A stretch of 64,000 nucleotides of DNA from Rhodobacter aestuarii. Its GTDB lineage: Bacteria; Pseudomonadota; Alphaproteobacteria; Rhodobacterales; Rhodobacteraceae. The notes under the pieces were generated by a model, which did not search any database, had not been told where the DNA came from, and saw nothing but the letters and a program-made list of their open reading frames with translations. The stretch covers positions 186,001-250,000 of the forward strand of contig NZ_FTOG01000001.1 of NCBI RefSeq assembly GCF_900156655.1, read 5' to 3'. Made by a program: the position numbers and the translations under genes. Of the stretch, positions 8,383-17,562 are shown piece after piece. The first letter of the stretch is position 1; every line of letters starts with the position of its first letter.

Positions 8383-9446
8383 CAGAACGAGCCGCCCCCC
8401 CGCCGCCTCCTTGGCTTTCGATTGAAGGCGTCAGCCGCCGTTTCGATGGTGTTGCCGCGCTGAAGGATATTTCTTTCGCGCTCGGGGCCGGAGAAATTCT
8501 GTGCCTTCTGGGCGCATCGGGCTGCGGAAAGTCTACCTTGTTGCGCCTGATCGCGGGCGTGGAACGGCCAGAGACAGGCGCAATCACCTTGGCAGGGCAG
8601 GTTCTTTCTGGGTCGGGAGCGTTCGTGGAGCCCGAAGCGCGCGGCATCGGCTTCATGTTTCAAGATTACGCGCTGTTTCCGCATCTGAATGTGGCGGATA
8701 ACGTGGCCTTCGGGTTGAAAGGCCGCCCGCGCGCCGAAGTGCAGGCGCGGGTGAACGAGGTGCTTACTGTCGCGGGTGTGGCGCATTTGGCGGATCGCTT
8801 TCCGCATATGCTGTCGGGGGGCGAAAGCCAGCGCGTGGCCTTGGCACGCGCGCTCGCCCCGCGCCCGCGGCTTTTGCTGATGGATGAGCCGTTTTCCAAC
8901 CTCGACCAAGGCTTGCGCGAAACGGTCCGGGCCGAGACGTTGGCGCTCTTGCGGCAGATGCAGGTGGGGGCGATCATCGTCACCCATGACCCGAGCGAGG
9001 CCCTCGCCGTGGCAGATCGGCTGGCGGTGATGCATGCGGGGCAGATCGAAGCGCTGGACGGGCCGCGCCAGCTTTATCATGTTCCCCCAACACTTTATGT
9101 GGCGCAGTTCCTTGGCGCGGGCAATGTGGTGCCGGGCGTGGCGGAAAGGGGACAGATTGCAACGCCCTTGGGGGTGTTTCCGGCGCCCGACCTCGCGCAG
9201 GGGCAACCCGCACTTGCCTTCTTTCGCCCGCAAGCCCTGACGCTGTGCGACCTTGCCGAGGGGGCGGCGGCGCGCGTGCTGCGGCATGATTTTCTGGGGG
9301 CGCAGGAACGGGTCTTTCTGACGCTGGAAGAGGGGGGCGCGCCGCTACAGCTAGATCTGCCCGCGACCGCGCAGTTTCGCCTGCACGAGCGGGTGGGCTT
9401 GCGGCTCGATCCGGCGGCGGTCCGCGTCTTTGCGGCAGAGGGATAA
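8379..9446 (+). CDS. ABC transporter ATP-binding protein (Fe3+-type, FbpC-like)
   Basis: A 355-residue ATPase with Walker A GASGCGKST (about 45-53), Q-loop in FMFQDYALFPHL, signature LSGGESQRVALARAL, Walker B LLLMDEP and the switch His in IVTHDPSEAL. The C-terminal about 110 residues form a TOBE-like regulatory domain, as in FbpC/PotA-type importers. The substrate-binding protein and permease follow on the same strand. It is the cytoplasmic motor of the iron-type importer. Confidence 0.92.
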   Translation: MTERAAPPPPPWLSIEGVSRRFDGVAALKDISFALGAGEILCLLGASGCGKSTLLRLIAGVERPETGAITLAGQVLSGSGAFVEPEARGIGFMFQDYALFPHLNVADNVAFGLKGRPRAEVQARVNEVLTVAGVAHLADRFPHMLSGGESQRVALARALAPRPRLLLMDEPFSNLDQGLRETVRAETLALLRQMQVGAIIVTHDPSEALAVADRLAVMHAGQIEALDGPRQLYHVPPTLYVAQFLGAGNVVPGVAERGQIATPLGVFPAPDLAQGQPALAFFRPQALTLCDLAEGAAARVLRHDFLGAQERVFLTLEEGGAPLQLDLPATAQFRLHERVGLRLDPAAVRVFAAEG

Positions 9447-9470
9447 AAATACGAGTATTAAAGTCAGAAA

Positions 9471-9488
9471 TAATTCTTGATTGAATTA
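9471..9488. promoter_or_regulatory. Palindromic operator candidate before the Fe-type binding protein
   Basis: TAATTC (9471-9476) and GAATTA (9483-9488) form a perfect inverted repeat with 6 bp between the arms, inside an AT-rich 110-bp gap between the ATPase and the binding-protein gene. The position and AT-rich symmetry suit an iron-responsive repressor of the Fur/Irr kind, but the sequence is not an exact match to a consensus I can recall, so the regulator is open. Confidence 0.4.
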
Positions 9489-9557
9489 GTTGGTCATGGC
9501 ATCGAGGGGGAGCCCGTTCCCGGGCGACACGACCTTTCCAGCCTTGGAGGCCTTGCC

Positions 9558-10571
9558 ATGACCCTTTCCTCGCGTGCCACATTGCTGGCGACTGTGCTGT
9601 GCCTGCCCGCAGCCCTGAGCGCTGCAGAACTCAATCTCTACACCTCGCGCGAGCCAAAATTGGTTGAACCACTGCTGGAGGCCTTCACCGCCGAGACCGG
9701 AATTGCGGTGAACACAGTGTTTTTGAAGGATGGTCTGGCAGAACGGGTGGCGGCCGAGGGTGGCTCTTCCCCGGCGGATGTTCTGATGGCGGTCGATGTC
9801 GGCAATATGGCCGATTTCGTTGAAAAAGGGCTGACGCAGGCCATTACGTCAGAAGCCGTTCTCGCCGCCGTGCCCTCGACCCTGCGCGATCCGCAAAACC
9901 AATGGGTGGCGCTGTCGATGCGCGCCCGTGTGGTTTATGCGGCCAAAGAGTTGGACCTTGACGCAATCACCTATGAGGATCTGGCCGATCCGAAATGGGC
10001 GGGCAAAATTTGCATTCGCTCGGGCCAGCACCCTTATAACACCGGGCTCTTTGCCGCCTATCTGGCTCATCATGGTGCCGAGGCCACCGAAGCTTGGTTG
10101 AGCGGGATCAAGGCGAACCTTGCGCGCACGCCGGGGGGCGGTGACCGCGATGGCGCAAAGGATATTCTGGGCGGCATTTGCGATATTGCGGTGGCCAATT
10201 CCTATTATGTCGGGCTGATGCGCACGAATGAAAAGGACCCCGAGCAAAAAGCTTGGGGTGCGGCGATCAAGGTCTTGCTGCCCACTTTCGAAAACGGCGG
10301 CACGCATGTGAACATCTCGGGCGCGGCGCTTGCCAAACATGCGCCGAACAAAGCCGAGGCGGTGAAACTGCTGGAATTCCTCACCTCCGACGCGGCGCAA
10401 AAAATCTATGCCGAGGCGAATTTCGAATACCCCGTGAATGCGGGGGCAGAAGTGTCGCCGGTCGTGGCGTCCTTTGGCCCGCTTGCGATCGACCCGCTGC
10501 CGCTGACCGAAGTGGTGGCCAACCGCAAGGCGGCCAGTGCCCTTGTGGAACGGGTCGGCTTCGATAACTGA
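9558..10571 (+). CDS. Fe(III) ABC transporter periplasmic binding protein
   Basis: The ATG at 9558 gives a normal signal peptide (MTLSSRATLLATVLCLPAAL, cut after LSA). The mature part starts AELNLYTSREPKLVEPLL, typical of FbpA/FutA/IdiA ferric-binding proteins. It retains the tyrosine pair NSYYVGL that ligates Fe(III) in this family, plus GGDRDGAKDI upstream. 337 residues, normal length. It sits between the ATPase and the permease genes, so the trio should be one importer. Confidence 0.9.
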   Translation: MTLSSRATLLATVLCLPAALSAAELNLYTSREPKLVEPLLEAFTAETGIAVNTVFLKDGLAERVAAEGGSSPADVLMAVDVGNMADFVEKGLTQAITSEAVLAAVPSTLRDPQNQWVALSMRARVVYAAKELDLDAITYEDLADPKWAGKICIRSGQHPYNTGLFAAYLAHHGAEATEAWLSGIKANLARTPGGGDRDGAKDILGGICDIAVANSYYVGLMRTNEKDPEQKAWGAAIKVLLPTFENGGTHVNISGAALAKHAPNKAEAVKLLEFLTSDAAQKIYAEANFEYPVNAGAEVSPVVASFGPLAIDPLPLTEVVANRKAASALVERVGFDN

Positions 10572-10584
10572 GGCCGTTCAGATC

Positions 10585-12285
10585 ATGGCCGCGACCGATC
10601 TGATGCAAAGCCTGCTCCCGCGCAGGACATCCCGCCCCGCACTGGGGGGCGGGCGCCATTGGGTCTGGGGCAGCGGGTTCGTCGCGGCTTTGGTTCTGGC
10701 CCCTGTTCTGGCGCTTATCTGGCAAGCGCTTCAGGGTTCTGACGGGCTTTGGGCGCATCTTTGGGCCTATGTTCTGCGGCCCGCGCTTGGGCAGACCACG
10801 GTCTTATTGCTCGGTGTCGGCCTGATTGTCATCGTGCTGGGCACGGCATTGGCATGGCTGGTTGCGGCGCATGACTTTCCGGGCCGCAAGGTGCTGGATT
10901 GGGCGCTTTTGCTGCCGCTTGCCGTGCCCAGTTACATCATCGCTTTTGTCTATCTCGAACTGCTGCATCCGCTTGGCCCGGTGCAAGAGCTGCTGCGCGC
11001 GATTCTTGGTTATGATAACCCGCGCGACTTTCGCCTGCCCGATATCCGCTCCATGTCCGGGGCCATCTTGCTGCTGGGGTTGGTGCTTTATCCTTACGTC
11101 TATCTGCCGGTGCGGGCGATGTTTGCGATGCAAGCGGCGGGGCTTCTGGAGGCGGGGCGGATGCTGGGCTGCACGCGCACGCACCTGTTTGCGCGCCTTG
11201 CCTTGCCGCTGGCGCGCCCGGCCATCGCGGTGGGCGCCAGCCTTGCGCTGATGGAAGCGCTCAATGACATCGGCGCCTCTGAATTTCTGGGCGTGCGCAC
11301 GCTCACCGTCTCGATCTACACCACATGGGTGACGCGGTCAGACCTGCCGGGGGCGGCACAGATCGCGCTGGTGATGCTGGTCGTGGTAGCCGCTTTGGTG
11401 GCGCTCGAACGCTTCGCGCGGCGCAAACAGCGCTTTGCGGGGGGCGCGCAGCGGATACGCCCGCTGTTGCCGGAACGGCTGACGGGTCTGCGCGGTTGGG
11501 CGGCGCTGGCGCTTGGCGCACTGCCCGTGGTTTTAGGCTTTGGCGCCCCGCTTTTTTGGCTGTTGTCAGAAGCGGTTGGGCGCATCGGGGAGGCGGGCAT
11601 TTCCCCACAGCTTTGGGCCGAGATGCGCGCGACGCTTGGCTTGGCTGCGGCGGCGACGGCGGCGGTTTTGGCGGGCGGCATGGTCGTGGCCTTTGCCGCG
11701 CGGCTATGGCCGGGGGGCACCACCGCGACATTGGGCCGGTTGGCGAGCCTTGGCTATGCGATGCCGGGGACCGTGGTGGCCTTGGGCGTTTTGGTGCCTG
11801 TTGCGGGGCTGGATCGGATGATTGATCAGGGCGCGCAGATGCTTTTGGGCTTTGGCACCGGGCTTGTGCTGATCGGCTCCGGCGCGGCCTTGGTCTATGC
11901 GTATGTCGTGCGGTTTCTGGCCATGTCCGTGGGCGGGATCGACAGTGGGTTTGCGCAAATCCCCCGCGCGCTGGACCATGCCGCGCGCAGCCTTGGCGAT
12001 GGGCCCGGAGCCAGCCTGAGGCATGTGCATTTGCCGCTCTTGCGCCCCGCGCTTGTGGCTGCCGCCCTTTTGGTCTTTGTCGATACGATGAAGGAGCTTC
12101 CCGCGACGCTGCTGTTGCGCCCGCTGGGGGTTGAGACGCTGGCCACCCATCTTTACAGCGAGGCCGCGCGCGGCACCTATGAAGATGGCGCGATCGCCGC
12201 GCTCGCCATTGTCGCTGCCGGGATTTTGCCGGTGATCGCACTGGCGCGCATCGGCCGCCGCAATGGTGCGGGGCGCAGGCCGTAG
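10585..12285 (+). CDS. Fe(III)-type ABC transporter permease, fused double domain
   Basis: A 566-residue permease with about twelve hydrophobic segments and two binding-protein-dependent transport domains. The EAA-type loops read EAGRMLGCTRTHLFARLALP in the first half and HAARSLGDGPGASLRHVHLP in the second. This duplicated layout is that of FbpB/AfuB. The start at 10585 (MAATDLMQ) is chosen since it follows the binding-protein stop by 13 bp; an upstream in-frame start at 10537 overlaps that gene. Confidence 0.9.
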   Translation: MAATDLMQSLLPRRTSRPALGGGRHWVWGSGFVAALVLAPVLALIWQALQGSDGLWAHLWAYVLRPALGQTTVLLLGVGLIVIVLGTALAWLVAAHDFPGRKVLDWALLLPLAVPSYIIAFVYLELLHPLGPVQELLRAILGYDNPRDFRLPDIRSMSGAILLLGLVLYPYVYLPVRAMFAMQAAGLLEAGRMLGCTRTHLFARLALPLARPAIAVGASLALMEALNDIGASEFLGVRTLTVSIYTTWVTRSDLPGAAQIALVMLVVVAALVALERFARRKQRFAGGAQRIRPLLPERLTGLRGWAALALGALPVVLGFGAPLFWLLSEAVGRIGEAGISPQLWAEMRATLGLAAAATAAVLAGGMVVAFAARLWPGGTTATLGRLASLGYAMPGTVVALGVLVPVAGLDRMIDQGAQMLLGFGTGLVLIGSGAALVYAYVVRFLAMSVGGIDSGFAQIPRALDHAARSLGDGPGASLRHVHLPLLRPALVAAALLVFVDTMKELPATLLLRPLGVETLATHLYSEAARGTYEDGAIAALAIVAAGILPVIALARIGRRNGAGRRP

Positions 12286-12425
12286 GCGTGCGGCCTCGGG
12301 CCCTCTACCAGTGCTGCCGGCGGGAAGTTCGATCCACAGCATCCATGCCTTTTGAGCCGTGCTGAGACGACATCCCTTTCCCTGATTGCCGCAAAACACC
12401 GCGCGAAAGCTTTTCCCAAAGTGTC

Positions 12426-12455
12426 TTGACATAAAGAGATGCATACTTATTGTTA
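12426..12455 (+). promoter_or_regulatory. Promoter candidate of the hydroxycinnamate operon
   Basis: TTGACA at 12426-12431 is followed after 16 bp by TATTGT (12448-12453), about 30 bp before the SDR start. GCATACTTA (12441-12449) lies within the spacer and recurs at the gentisate promoter. TGTTA (12451-12455) and TAACA (12463-12467) make a weak dyad where a MarR-type repressor could sit. The -35 box is perfect; the -10 is poor, as expected for a regulated promoter. Confidence 0.45.
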
Positions 12456-12482
12456 TTAACTGTAACAGTTTTGGTGGTGACG

Positions 12483-13250
12483 ATGTTTGCAGGTTTCGAA
12501 GCAGCACTGGTCACGGGCGGAGGCAGCGGCCTTGGGCGTGCGACGGCGCAACGGCTTGCCGCCTCAGGGTGCCGGGTCGCGGTTTTGGACCGATCCGAAG
12601 AACAAGCCGCTGCCGTGGCCGCCGAGATTGGCGGCGTTGGGCTGACGGCAGATGTGTCATCCTCGTCGAGTGTTGCGGACGCCTTCGCCGAAGTGACAAA
12701 GGCGTTTGGAGCTGCCCCTAGGATCGTTGTGAATTGCGCTGGGATCGGCACGGCTGCGCGGATTTTGCCGCGAGACGGCGCTTTGCCGATCGCGCTTTTT
12801 GAGCGCACGCTGAAGGTCAATTTGCTTGGCACCTATATCGTCATGAGCCATGCGGCGCAGGCGATGGCCCCGCTTGATCCCGTTGGGGGCGATGGCGCGC
12901 GCGGGGTGATCATCACGACCGCCTCTGTTGCTTGGCAAGATGGCCAGATCGGTCAAGCGGCCTATGCCGCGTCCAAAGGGGGGGTGGCATCGCTGACCTT
13001 GCCCGCCGCACGAGAATTGGCCAGGCTTGGCATTCGCGTCATGTCCATCGCGCCGGGGCTTTTTGAAACCGCGATGACCGCAGGCCTGCCAGATGAGGCG
13101 CGCGCGGCGATCTCTGAATCCATCCCGTTTCCGCAACGCCTTGGCGCGCCAGAGGAATTTGCGCGCCTGGTCACGCAGATCGTTGAAAATCCGTTTCTCA
13201 ATGGCGAGGTGATCCGGCTTGATGGCGCAGTGCGCCTTGCCGCGCGCTGA
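12483..13250 (+). CDS. SDR dehydrogenase, probable 3-hydroxyacyl-CoA dehydrogenase of side-chain oxidation
   Basis: A 255-residue classical short-chain dehydrogenase with the NAD-binding motif TGGGSGLG (residues 11-18), NCAG and the catalytic YAASK. The insert MAPLDPVGGDGARGVIITTASVA resembles type II 3-hydroxyacyl-CoA dehydrogenases (HSD10-like). As first gene of an operon with feruloyl-CoA synthase and a crotonase, it likely oxidises the 3-hydroxy-3-arylpropanoyl-CoA to the beta-keto thioester. That step belongs to the beta-oxidative hydroxycinnamate route known from Agrobacterium. I chose ATG 12483 over 12450, which would place extra residues before the Rossmann strand. Confidence 0.85.
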   Translation: MFAGFEAALVTGGGSGLGRATAQRLAASGCRVAVLDRSEEQAAAVAAEIGGVGLTADVSSSSSVADAFAEVTKAFGAAPRIVVNCAGIGTAARILPRDGALPIALFERTLKVNLLGTYIVMSHAAQAMAPLDPVGGDGARGVIITTASVAWQDGQIGQAAYAASKGGVASLTLPAARELARLGIRVMSIAPGLFETAMTAGLPDEARAAISESIPFPQRLGAPEEFARLVTQIVENPFLNGEVIRLDGAVRLAAR

Positions 13251-13307
13251 ATGCCGTTTGCGACCGTTTTCCGGCCGCAGCCTCAACACCCATAAGAAGG
13301 ACAGACC

Positions 13308-14087
13308 ATGAACCGCCCCATGACCCGCCCACTTCTGGACATCGCCCTTGAGGGGCCAATCGCCACGTTGACGATGAACCGCCCGGGCAAACGCAACGCG
13401 ATGTGCGACGGGCTTTTGGCCGAGATTGAGGCGTTTTTTGCGACCCCGCCGAAGGGCTTACGCGCGATCATCTTGACCGGAACCGAGGGCCATTTTTGTT
13501 CCGGGCTGGACCTTTCAGAGCATGTTCAGCGCGACGCCGAGGGAACGATGCGCCATTCGCGCAACTGGCATCGCGTCATGGATATGGTGCAGTTCTCGGG
13601 TGTGCCGGTGGTTTCTGCACTGTTTGGCGCGGTGATCGGCGGCGGGCTTGAACTGGCGACCGCGACCCATGTGCGGGTGGCGGAACCCTCGACCCGCTTT
13701 CAGCTGCCCGAGGGGCGGCGGGGCATCTTTGTCGGCGGTGGTGCCACGGTTCGGGTAGGCCGGATTTTGGGGGCCGACCGGATGTGCGAAATGATGCTGA
13801 CGGGGCGCAGCTATAGCGCCGAAGAGGGGCTGCGGCTTGGTCTTGCGCATTATCTGGTTGGTGAGGGAGAGGCTTTGGCCGAAGCGCGCCGCTTGGCCGA
13901 ACGCATTGCCGAAAACGCCCAGCTTTCGAATTTCATGATGATCCAAGCGCTCTCGCGGATCGACGATATGCCGCGCCAAGACGGGCTTTTTGCCGAAAGT
14001 CTTTGCGCTGCGGTCTCGCAGACAAGCCTTGATGCAGAAGAGGGGTTGCGCGCCTTTCTCGAAAAACGGTCGCCGAAGTTTAGGTAG
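13308..14087 (+). CDS. Crotonase-family enoyl-CoA hydratase, probably acting on feruloyl/coumaroyl-CoA
   Basis: A 259-residue crotonase with LTMNRPGKRNAMCDGL, the oxyanion-hole segments GHFCSGLDLSEH and GAVIGGGLELA, and the helix FQLPEGRRGIFVGGG. GAAGGA precedes the ATG. In this operon it should hydrate the double bond of the hydroxycinnamoyl-CoA. A vanillin-releasing hydratase/lyase is the alternative, but no vanillin dehydrogenase is nearby, while a dehydrogenase and a keto-acyl-CoA hydrolase candidate are. I therefore favour simple hydration. Confidence 0.82.
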   Translation: MNRPMTRPLLDIALEGPIATLTMNRPGKRNAMCDGLLAEIEAFFATPPKGLRAIILTGTEGHFCSGLDLSEHVQRDAEGTMRHSRNWHRVMDMVQFSGVPVVSALFGAVIGGGLELATATHVRVAEPSTRFQLPEGRRGIFVGGGATVRVGRILGADRMCEMMLTGRSYSAEEGLRLGLAHYLVGEGEALAEARRLAERIAENAQLSNFMMIQALSRIDDMPRQDGLFAESLCAAVSQTSLDAEEGLRAFLEKRSPKFR

Positions 14088-14162
14088 GTCCGGCCTCGGG
14101 GAGGGGCACGGCTACCGACCGCTCGGCTTGGGAGGGCCGGGCGTCATTGAAGGGAGGACAAC

Positions 14163-15212
14163 ATGACCACGGGAATGACCCGTCGCGGGATGCTCGCGAC
14201 GTTTGGCGCGGCATTGGCCACGCCCGCCTTTCTCCGCCGCGCGGCCGCTGCGGAGGTGACGCTGCGGCTCCACCATTTCATGCCCGCGATGACCTCGACC
14301 CAGACCCAAGTGTTTGAACCTTGGGCGAAAGAGCTGGCCGAGGCCTCGGACGGGCGGATCGAGGTGCAGATTTTTCCCTCGATGCAGCTTGGCGGCAAGC
14401 CGCCGCAATTGGTCGATCAGGTCCGGGGCGGCACCTGCGACATGGCTTGGACGCTGACCGTCTATACGCCCGACCGCTATCTGGTGGCCGAGACCCTGTC
14501 TTTGCCCTTCATGGCCACGAGCGCCAAACAAACCTCTGCGGCGATGCAGAGTTTGATGAGCGAATTTGGTCAAAACGAATATCGGGGCGTGAAGCCGCTG
14601 GCTTTCCATACCCATGCTGCGGGCAAGTTTCACATGTCGAAAGCGGCAGTTATGGGGGCGTCGGATATGAAGGGCTTGCGGGTGCGCAGCCCCAATAAGA
14701 CGACGGGCGATCTCTTGGCGCGCCTTGGGGCGGAGCCCGTGTTCTTTCCGGTGACCGAAATGGTCGTGGGGCTTTCAAACGGGGTGATTGACGGCTGCTG
14801 TCTCCCCTATGAGGCTGTTCCCGCACTCAAACTGCATGAGCTGACGCATGAACATTCGGCGGCCGCTTCCGGGGCGCGGGGGCTTTATACCAACACCTTT
14901 GCGCTGGTGATGAATGAGCGGGTCTATGAACGCCTGCCCGATGATCTGCGCGGCGTGATTGATGCCGCCTCGGGGCCGGTGTTGTCGGACCGGATGGGCA
15001 GCAATTTCGACACCTCCGAGGAGGTTGGGCGGCAAGCGGTGCTCACGGCGGGCAATGCTATCCACGAGATCCCCGCAGAAGAGATTGCTCGCTGGCGCGA
15101 GGCTGCCGCGCCGATCCATGAAAACTGGACCCGCAAGCTTGAACAAGCCGGGCTGGATGGTCCCGCCATCATGGCGCGTGCCAATGCGCTTTTGGACGGG
15201 TCCACGTCATGA
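14163..15212 (+). CDS. TRAP transporter substrate-binding protein (DctP), hydroxycinnamate operon
   Basis: 349 residues with a twin-arginine signal (TRRGMLATFGAAL, then AAAAEV), implying export folded through Tat. The mature part, LRLHHFMPAMTSTQTQVFEPW to the RSPNKTTGDLLARLGAEPV region, has the DctP fold including the conserved Arg that contacts a carboxylate. An AGGGAGG ribosome site is present. Placed between aromatic-acid enzymes and overlapping the DctQ gene by 4 bp, it should capture a hydroxycinnamate or related phenolic acid in the periplasm. Confidence 0.88.
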   Translation: MTTGMTRRGMLATFGAALATPAFLRRAAAAEVTLRLHHFMPAMTSTQTQVFEPWAKELAEASDGRIEVQIFPSMQLGGKPPQLVDQVRGGTCDMAWTLTVYTPDRYLVAETLSLPFMATSAKQTSAAMQSLMSEFGQNEYRGVKPLAFHTHAAGKFHMSKAAVMGASDMKGLRVRSPNKTTGDLLARLGAEPVFFPVTEMVVGLSNGVIDGCCLPYEAVPALKLHELTHEHSAAASGARGLYTNTFALVMNERVYERLPDDLRGVIDAASGPVLSDRMGSNFDTSEEVGRQAVLTAGNAIHEIPAEEIARWREAAAPIHENWTRKLEQAGLDGPAIMARANALLDGSTS

Positions 15213-15742
15213 CGCAGGCAGACACAATGTATGAAGTGCAGGCGCCGCCCTTGCGGCGCTCTCTTTGGCAGCTTTGCACCCTATCGGCGGGACTGGGTGG
15301 GGCGGCAATTTTTGCCGTTTCGCTCGGCGTCACGACTTCGGTCGTGATGCGCAATCTGGGGCTTGGCGGTTTGCGCGGCGATTTCGAGATGACAGAGATC
15401 GCCAGCGCGGCCTGCGCCAGCCTGTTTTTGCCTTTGTGCCAGTTGCGGCGCGGGCATGTGATGGTTGATCTGTTCACAGGCTGGTTGCCTCGCCGCGCGC
15501 GTTTGTCGCTGGATGGCGTTTGGACGCTGCTCTTTGCGCTGTTTTGGGCGGTTGTGGCCTGGCGGCTCTGCCTCGGGCTTGAGGACATGCGCGCCTATGG
15601 CGATCGCACCATGCTTTTGGGCGTGCCGGTCTGGTGGGTTTATTGTCCCGCCATCTTTGGCACCGGGCTGTCGGCGCTTGTGGCTTTTGATAGCGCGCTT
15701 TGCCTGCTGCGCGGGCGCGAGCCGCAAACGGAGTGCGCGTGA
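15209..15742 (+). CDS. TRAP transporter small permease (DctQ), hydroxycinnamate operon
   Basis: A 177-residue four-helix membrane protein with the DctQ segment LCQLRRGHVMVDLFTGWLPRRAR after the second helix. It overlaps DctP by ATGA and DctM by one base. It forms the membrane complex with DctM and the periplasmic DctP. Confidence 0.87.
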   Translation: MTQADTMYEVQAPPLRRSLWQLCTLSAGLGGAAIFAVSLGVTTSVVMRNLGLGGLRGDFEMTEIASAACASLFLPLCQLRRGHVMVDLFTGWLPRRARLSLDGVWTLLFALFWAVVAWRLCLGLEDMRAYGDRTMLLGVPVWWVYCPAIFGTGLSALVAFDSALCLLRGREPQTECA

Positions 15743-17061
15743 TGGATCAGACCCTGATCGCGCTGGTGATGATTGCCGCGATGCTGACAGCCGTCTTCTT
15801 GCGTGCGCCGGTGGCGCTTGCGATGGGTGGAATTGGCGCGGCTGGCTATATGGCGCTCTCTAGCGCGCCCGCGCTTTTGAGTTATCTTTCATCGGCTTGG
15901 CCGGACAAGTTCATGTCCTATGAGCTCGCCATCGTGCCGCTTTTCATCCTGATGGGGAATATCGCCACGCGCACGGGCATTTCGGCACGTATCTTTGCCG
16001 CCTCAAACGCTTGGATTGGGCATTATCGCGGCGGGCTGGCCATGGCTTCGGTCGCGGGCTGTGCGATGTTCGGTTCGATCTCGGGTTCCTCGCTGGCGAC
16101 AGCTTCAACCATGGCACGGGTGGCTTTGCCCGAAATGAGCCGCAGCGGCTATTCGGGGGCGCTGGCGGCCGGTTCGCTTGCCGCAGGGGGCACGCTTGGC
16201 ATTCTGATCCCACCTTCGGTGGTGTTGATCATCTATGCGATGCTGACCCAGCAAAACATCGTCAAACTGTTTTTGGCCGCGACGATCCCGGGCACATTGG
16301 CGGTGATCGGCTTCACGCTGGCGATCATGGTCTGGGTGCGACTTTTCCCCGAGGAAGGCCCGCGCCACGCGCGTGCCTCGTTCAAGACCCGGCTGCGGGC
16401 CTTGGCGGGCGTGTGGTATGTGGTGGCAATTTTCGGCGGTGTGCTGGGTGGTATCTATGGCGGGCTTTTTACCCCTGCCGAGGGCGCTTCGGTCGGGGTG
16501 GTGGTGATCGCTTTGGCCGGCGTTCTGACACGCTCGCTTGGCCCCAAGGTGCTGCTCGACTGCCTGATCGACACGGCTGTTTCTTCCGCGATGATCTTCG
16601 CCATCGTCTTTGGCGCCGATCTGTTCAACGTCGCGCTGACCTTGTCGCGCATGCCGGTGGCGCTTGCAGATTGGGTGGGGGCGATGGGGCTCGGTGCGAT
16701 GACCGTGCTTATGCTGATGATCGTCTTTTATCTTGTGATGGGCTGCGTGATGGACAGCCTGTCGATGATTTTGCTCACGGTGCCGGTCTTCTTTCCGACC
16801 GTGATGTCGCTCGATTTTGGGCTGACGCCCGAGGCGCAGGCGATCTGGTTCGGTATTCTGACGCTCGTGGTGGTGGAATTGGGCATGATCACGCCCCCTG
16901 TTGGCATGAACCTTTTCGTCATTCGCGCCATGTCGCGCGAGATTTCTTTGGGCCAGATCTTCCGCGGAACCACCCCCTTCATCGTGTCAGAGTTCAGCCG
17001 GATTGCCCTTTTGGTGGCTTTCCCGGGGCTGAGCTACTGGCTCGTGCAGATTATGAACTGA
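15742..17061 (+). CDS. TRAP transporter large permease (DctM), hydroxycinnamate operon
   Basis: 439 residues with about twelve membrane segments. DctM landmarks are visible: LFILMGNIATRTGI, GSISGSSLATASTMARVALPEM and LGILIPPSVVLIIYAML, and GMITPPVGMNLFVIRAM near the C-terminus. The start at 15742 overlaps the DctQ stop (TGATG). It carries out sodium-driven uptake of the substrate bound by the upstream DctP. Confidence 0.92.
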   Translation: MDQTLIALVMIAAMLTAVFLRAPVALAMGGIGAAGYMALSSAPALLSYLSSAWPDKFMSYELAIVPLFILMGNIATRTGISARIFAASNAWIGHYRGGLAMASVAGCAMFGSISGSSLATASTMARVALPEMSRSGYSGALAAGSLAAGGTLGILIPPSVVLIIYAMLTQQNIVKLFLAATIPGTLAVIGFTLAIMVWVRLFPEEGPRHARASFKTRLRALAGVWYVVAIFGGVLGGIYGGLFTPAEGASVGVVVIALAGVLTRSLGPKVLLDCLIDTAVSSAMIFAIVFGADLFNVALTLSRMPVALADWVGAMGLGAMTVLMLMIVFYLVMGCVMDSLSMILLTVPVFFPTVMSLDFGLTPEAQAIWFGILTLVVVELGMITPPVGMNLFVIRAMSREISLGQIFRGTTPFIVSEFSRIALLVAFPGLSYWLVQIMN

Positions 17062-17073
17062 AAGGACCGCTGA

Positions 17074-17562
17074 ATGAAACGCATCAAAACAAGCCCCGCC
17101 TCGGCCCCCGCGCTGAAGGATGCGAACCTGCGCAGGTTCATGGGCTACAATATGAAGCGCGCCTATCTAACCATCGATGCCGGGCTGCGCCCTGTGCTGG
17201 AGGGGCTGGGCCTGCGCCCAGCCACCTTTTCTGCCTTGGCGGTGATTGTCGATAACCCGGACATCACCCAGACCATGCTGGGCCAAGCGCTGCATATCGA
17301 GCGCTCGGGCGTGGTGCTGATCGTTGATGATCTGGAAGCCGCCGATCTGATCACCCGCAACAAGGTGGAAGGCGATCGCCGCTCTTACGCTTTGCGACTG
17401 ACCTTGAAGGGCCGCAAGCTTTGGGCGCGTGCGCGCCAAATGGTCGAAGACCATGACAATCTCATTCTCGCGGGCCTGAGCCCGCAAGAGCGGACTTTGC
17501 TCAAAGACCTGCTCAACCGCATCGAGACCGCCCCCCTCGCAGAACCCGGAGAAACGACATGA
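17074..17562 (+). CDS. MarR-family regulator of the hydroxycinnamate operon
   Basis: A 162-residue winged-helix protein: LRPATFSALAVIVDNPDITQ, then LGQALHIERSGVVLIVDDLE (recognition helix) and the wing KVEGDRRSYALRLTLKGR with the conserved D-R-R. It lies inside the operon and overlaps the CoA-ligase gene by 4 bp. MarR proteins of phenolic-acid operons (CouR, FerR, HcaR) are released from DNA by the hydroxycinnamoyl-CoA. The same logic is likely here, with the promoter near 12426 as target. Confidence 0.88.
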   Translation: MKRIKTSPASAPALKDANLRRFMGYNMKRAYLTIDAGLRPVLEGLGLRPATFSALAVIVDNPDITQTMLGQALHIERSGVVLIVDDLEAADLITRNKVEGDRRSYALRLTLKGRKLWARARQMVEDHDNLILAGLSPQERTLLKDLLNRIETAPLAEPGETT

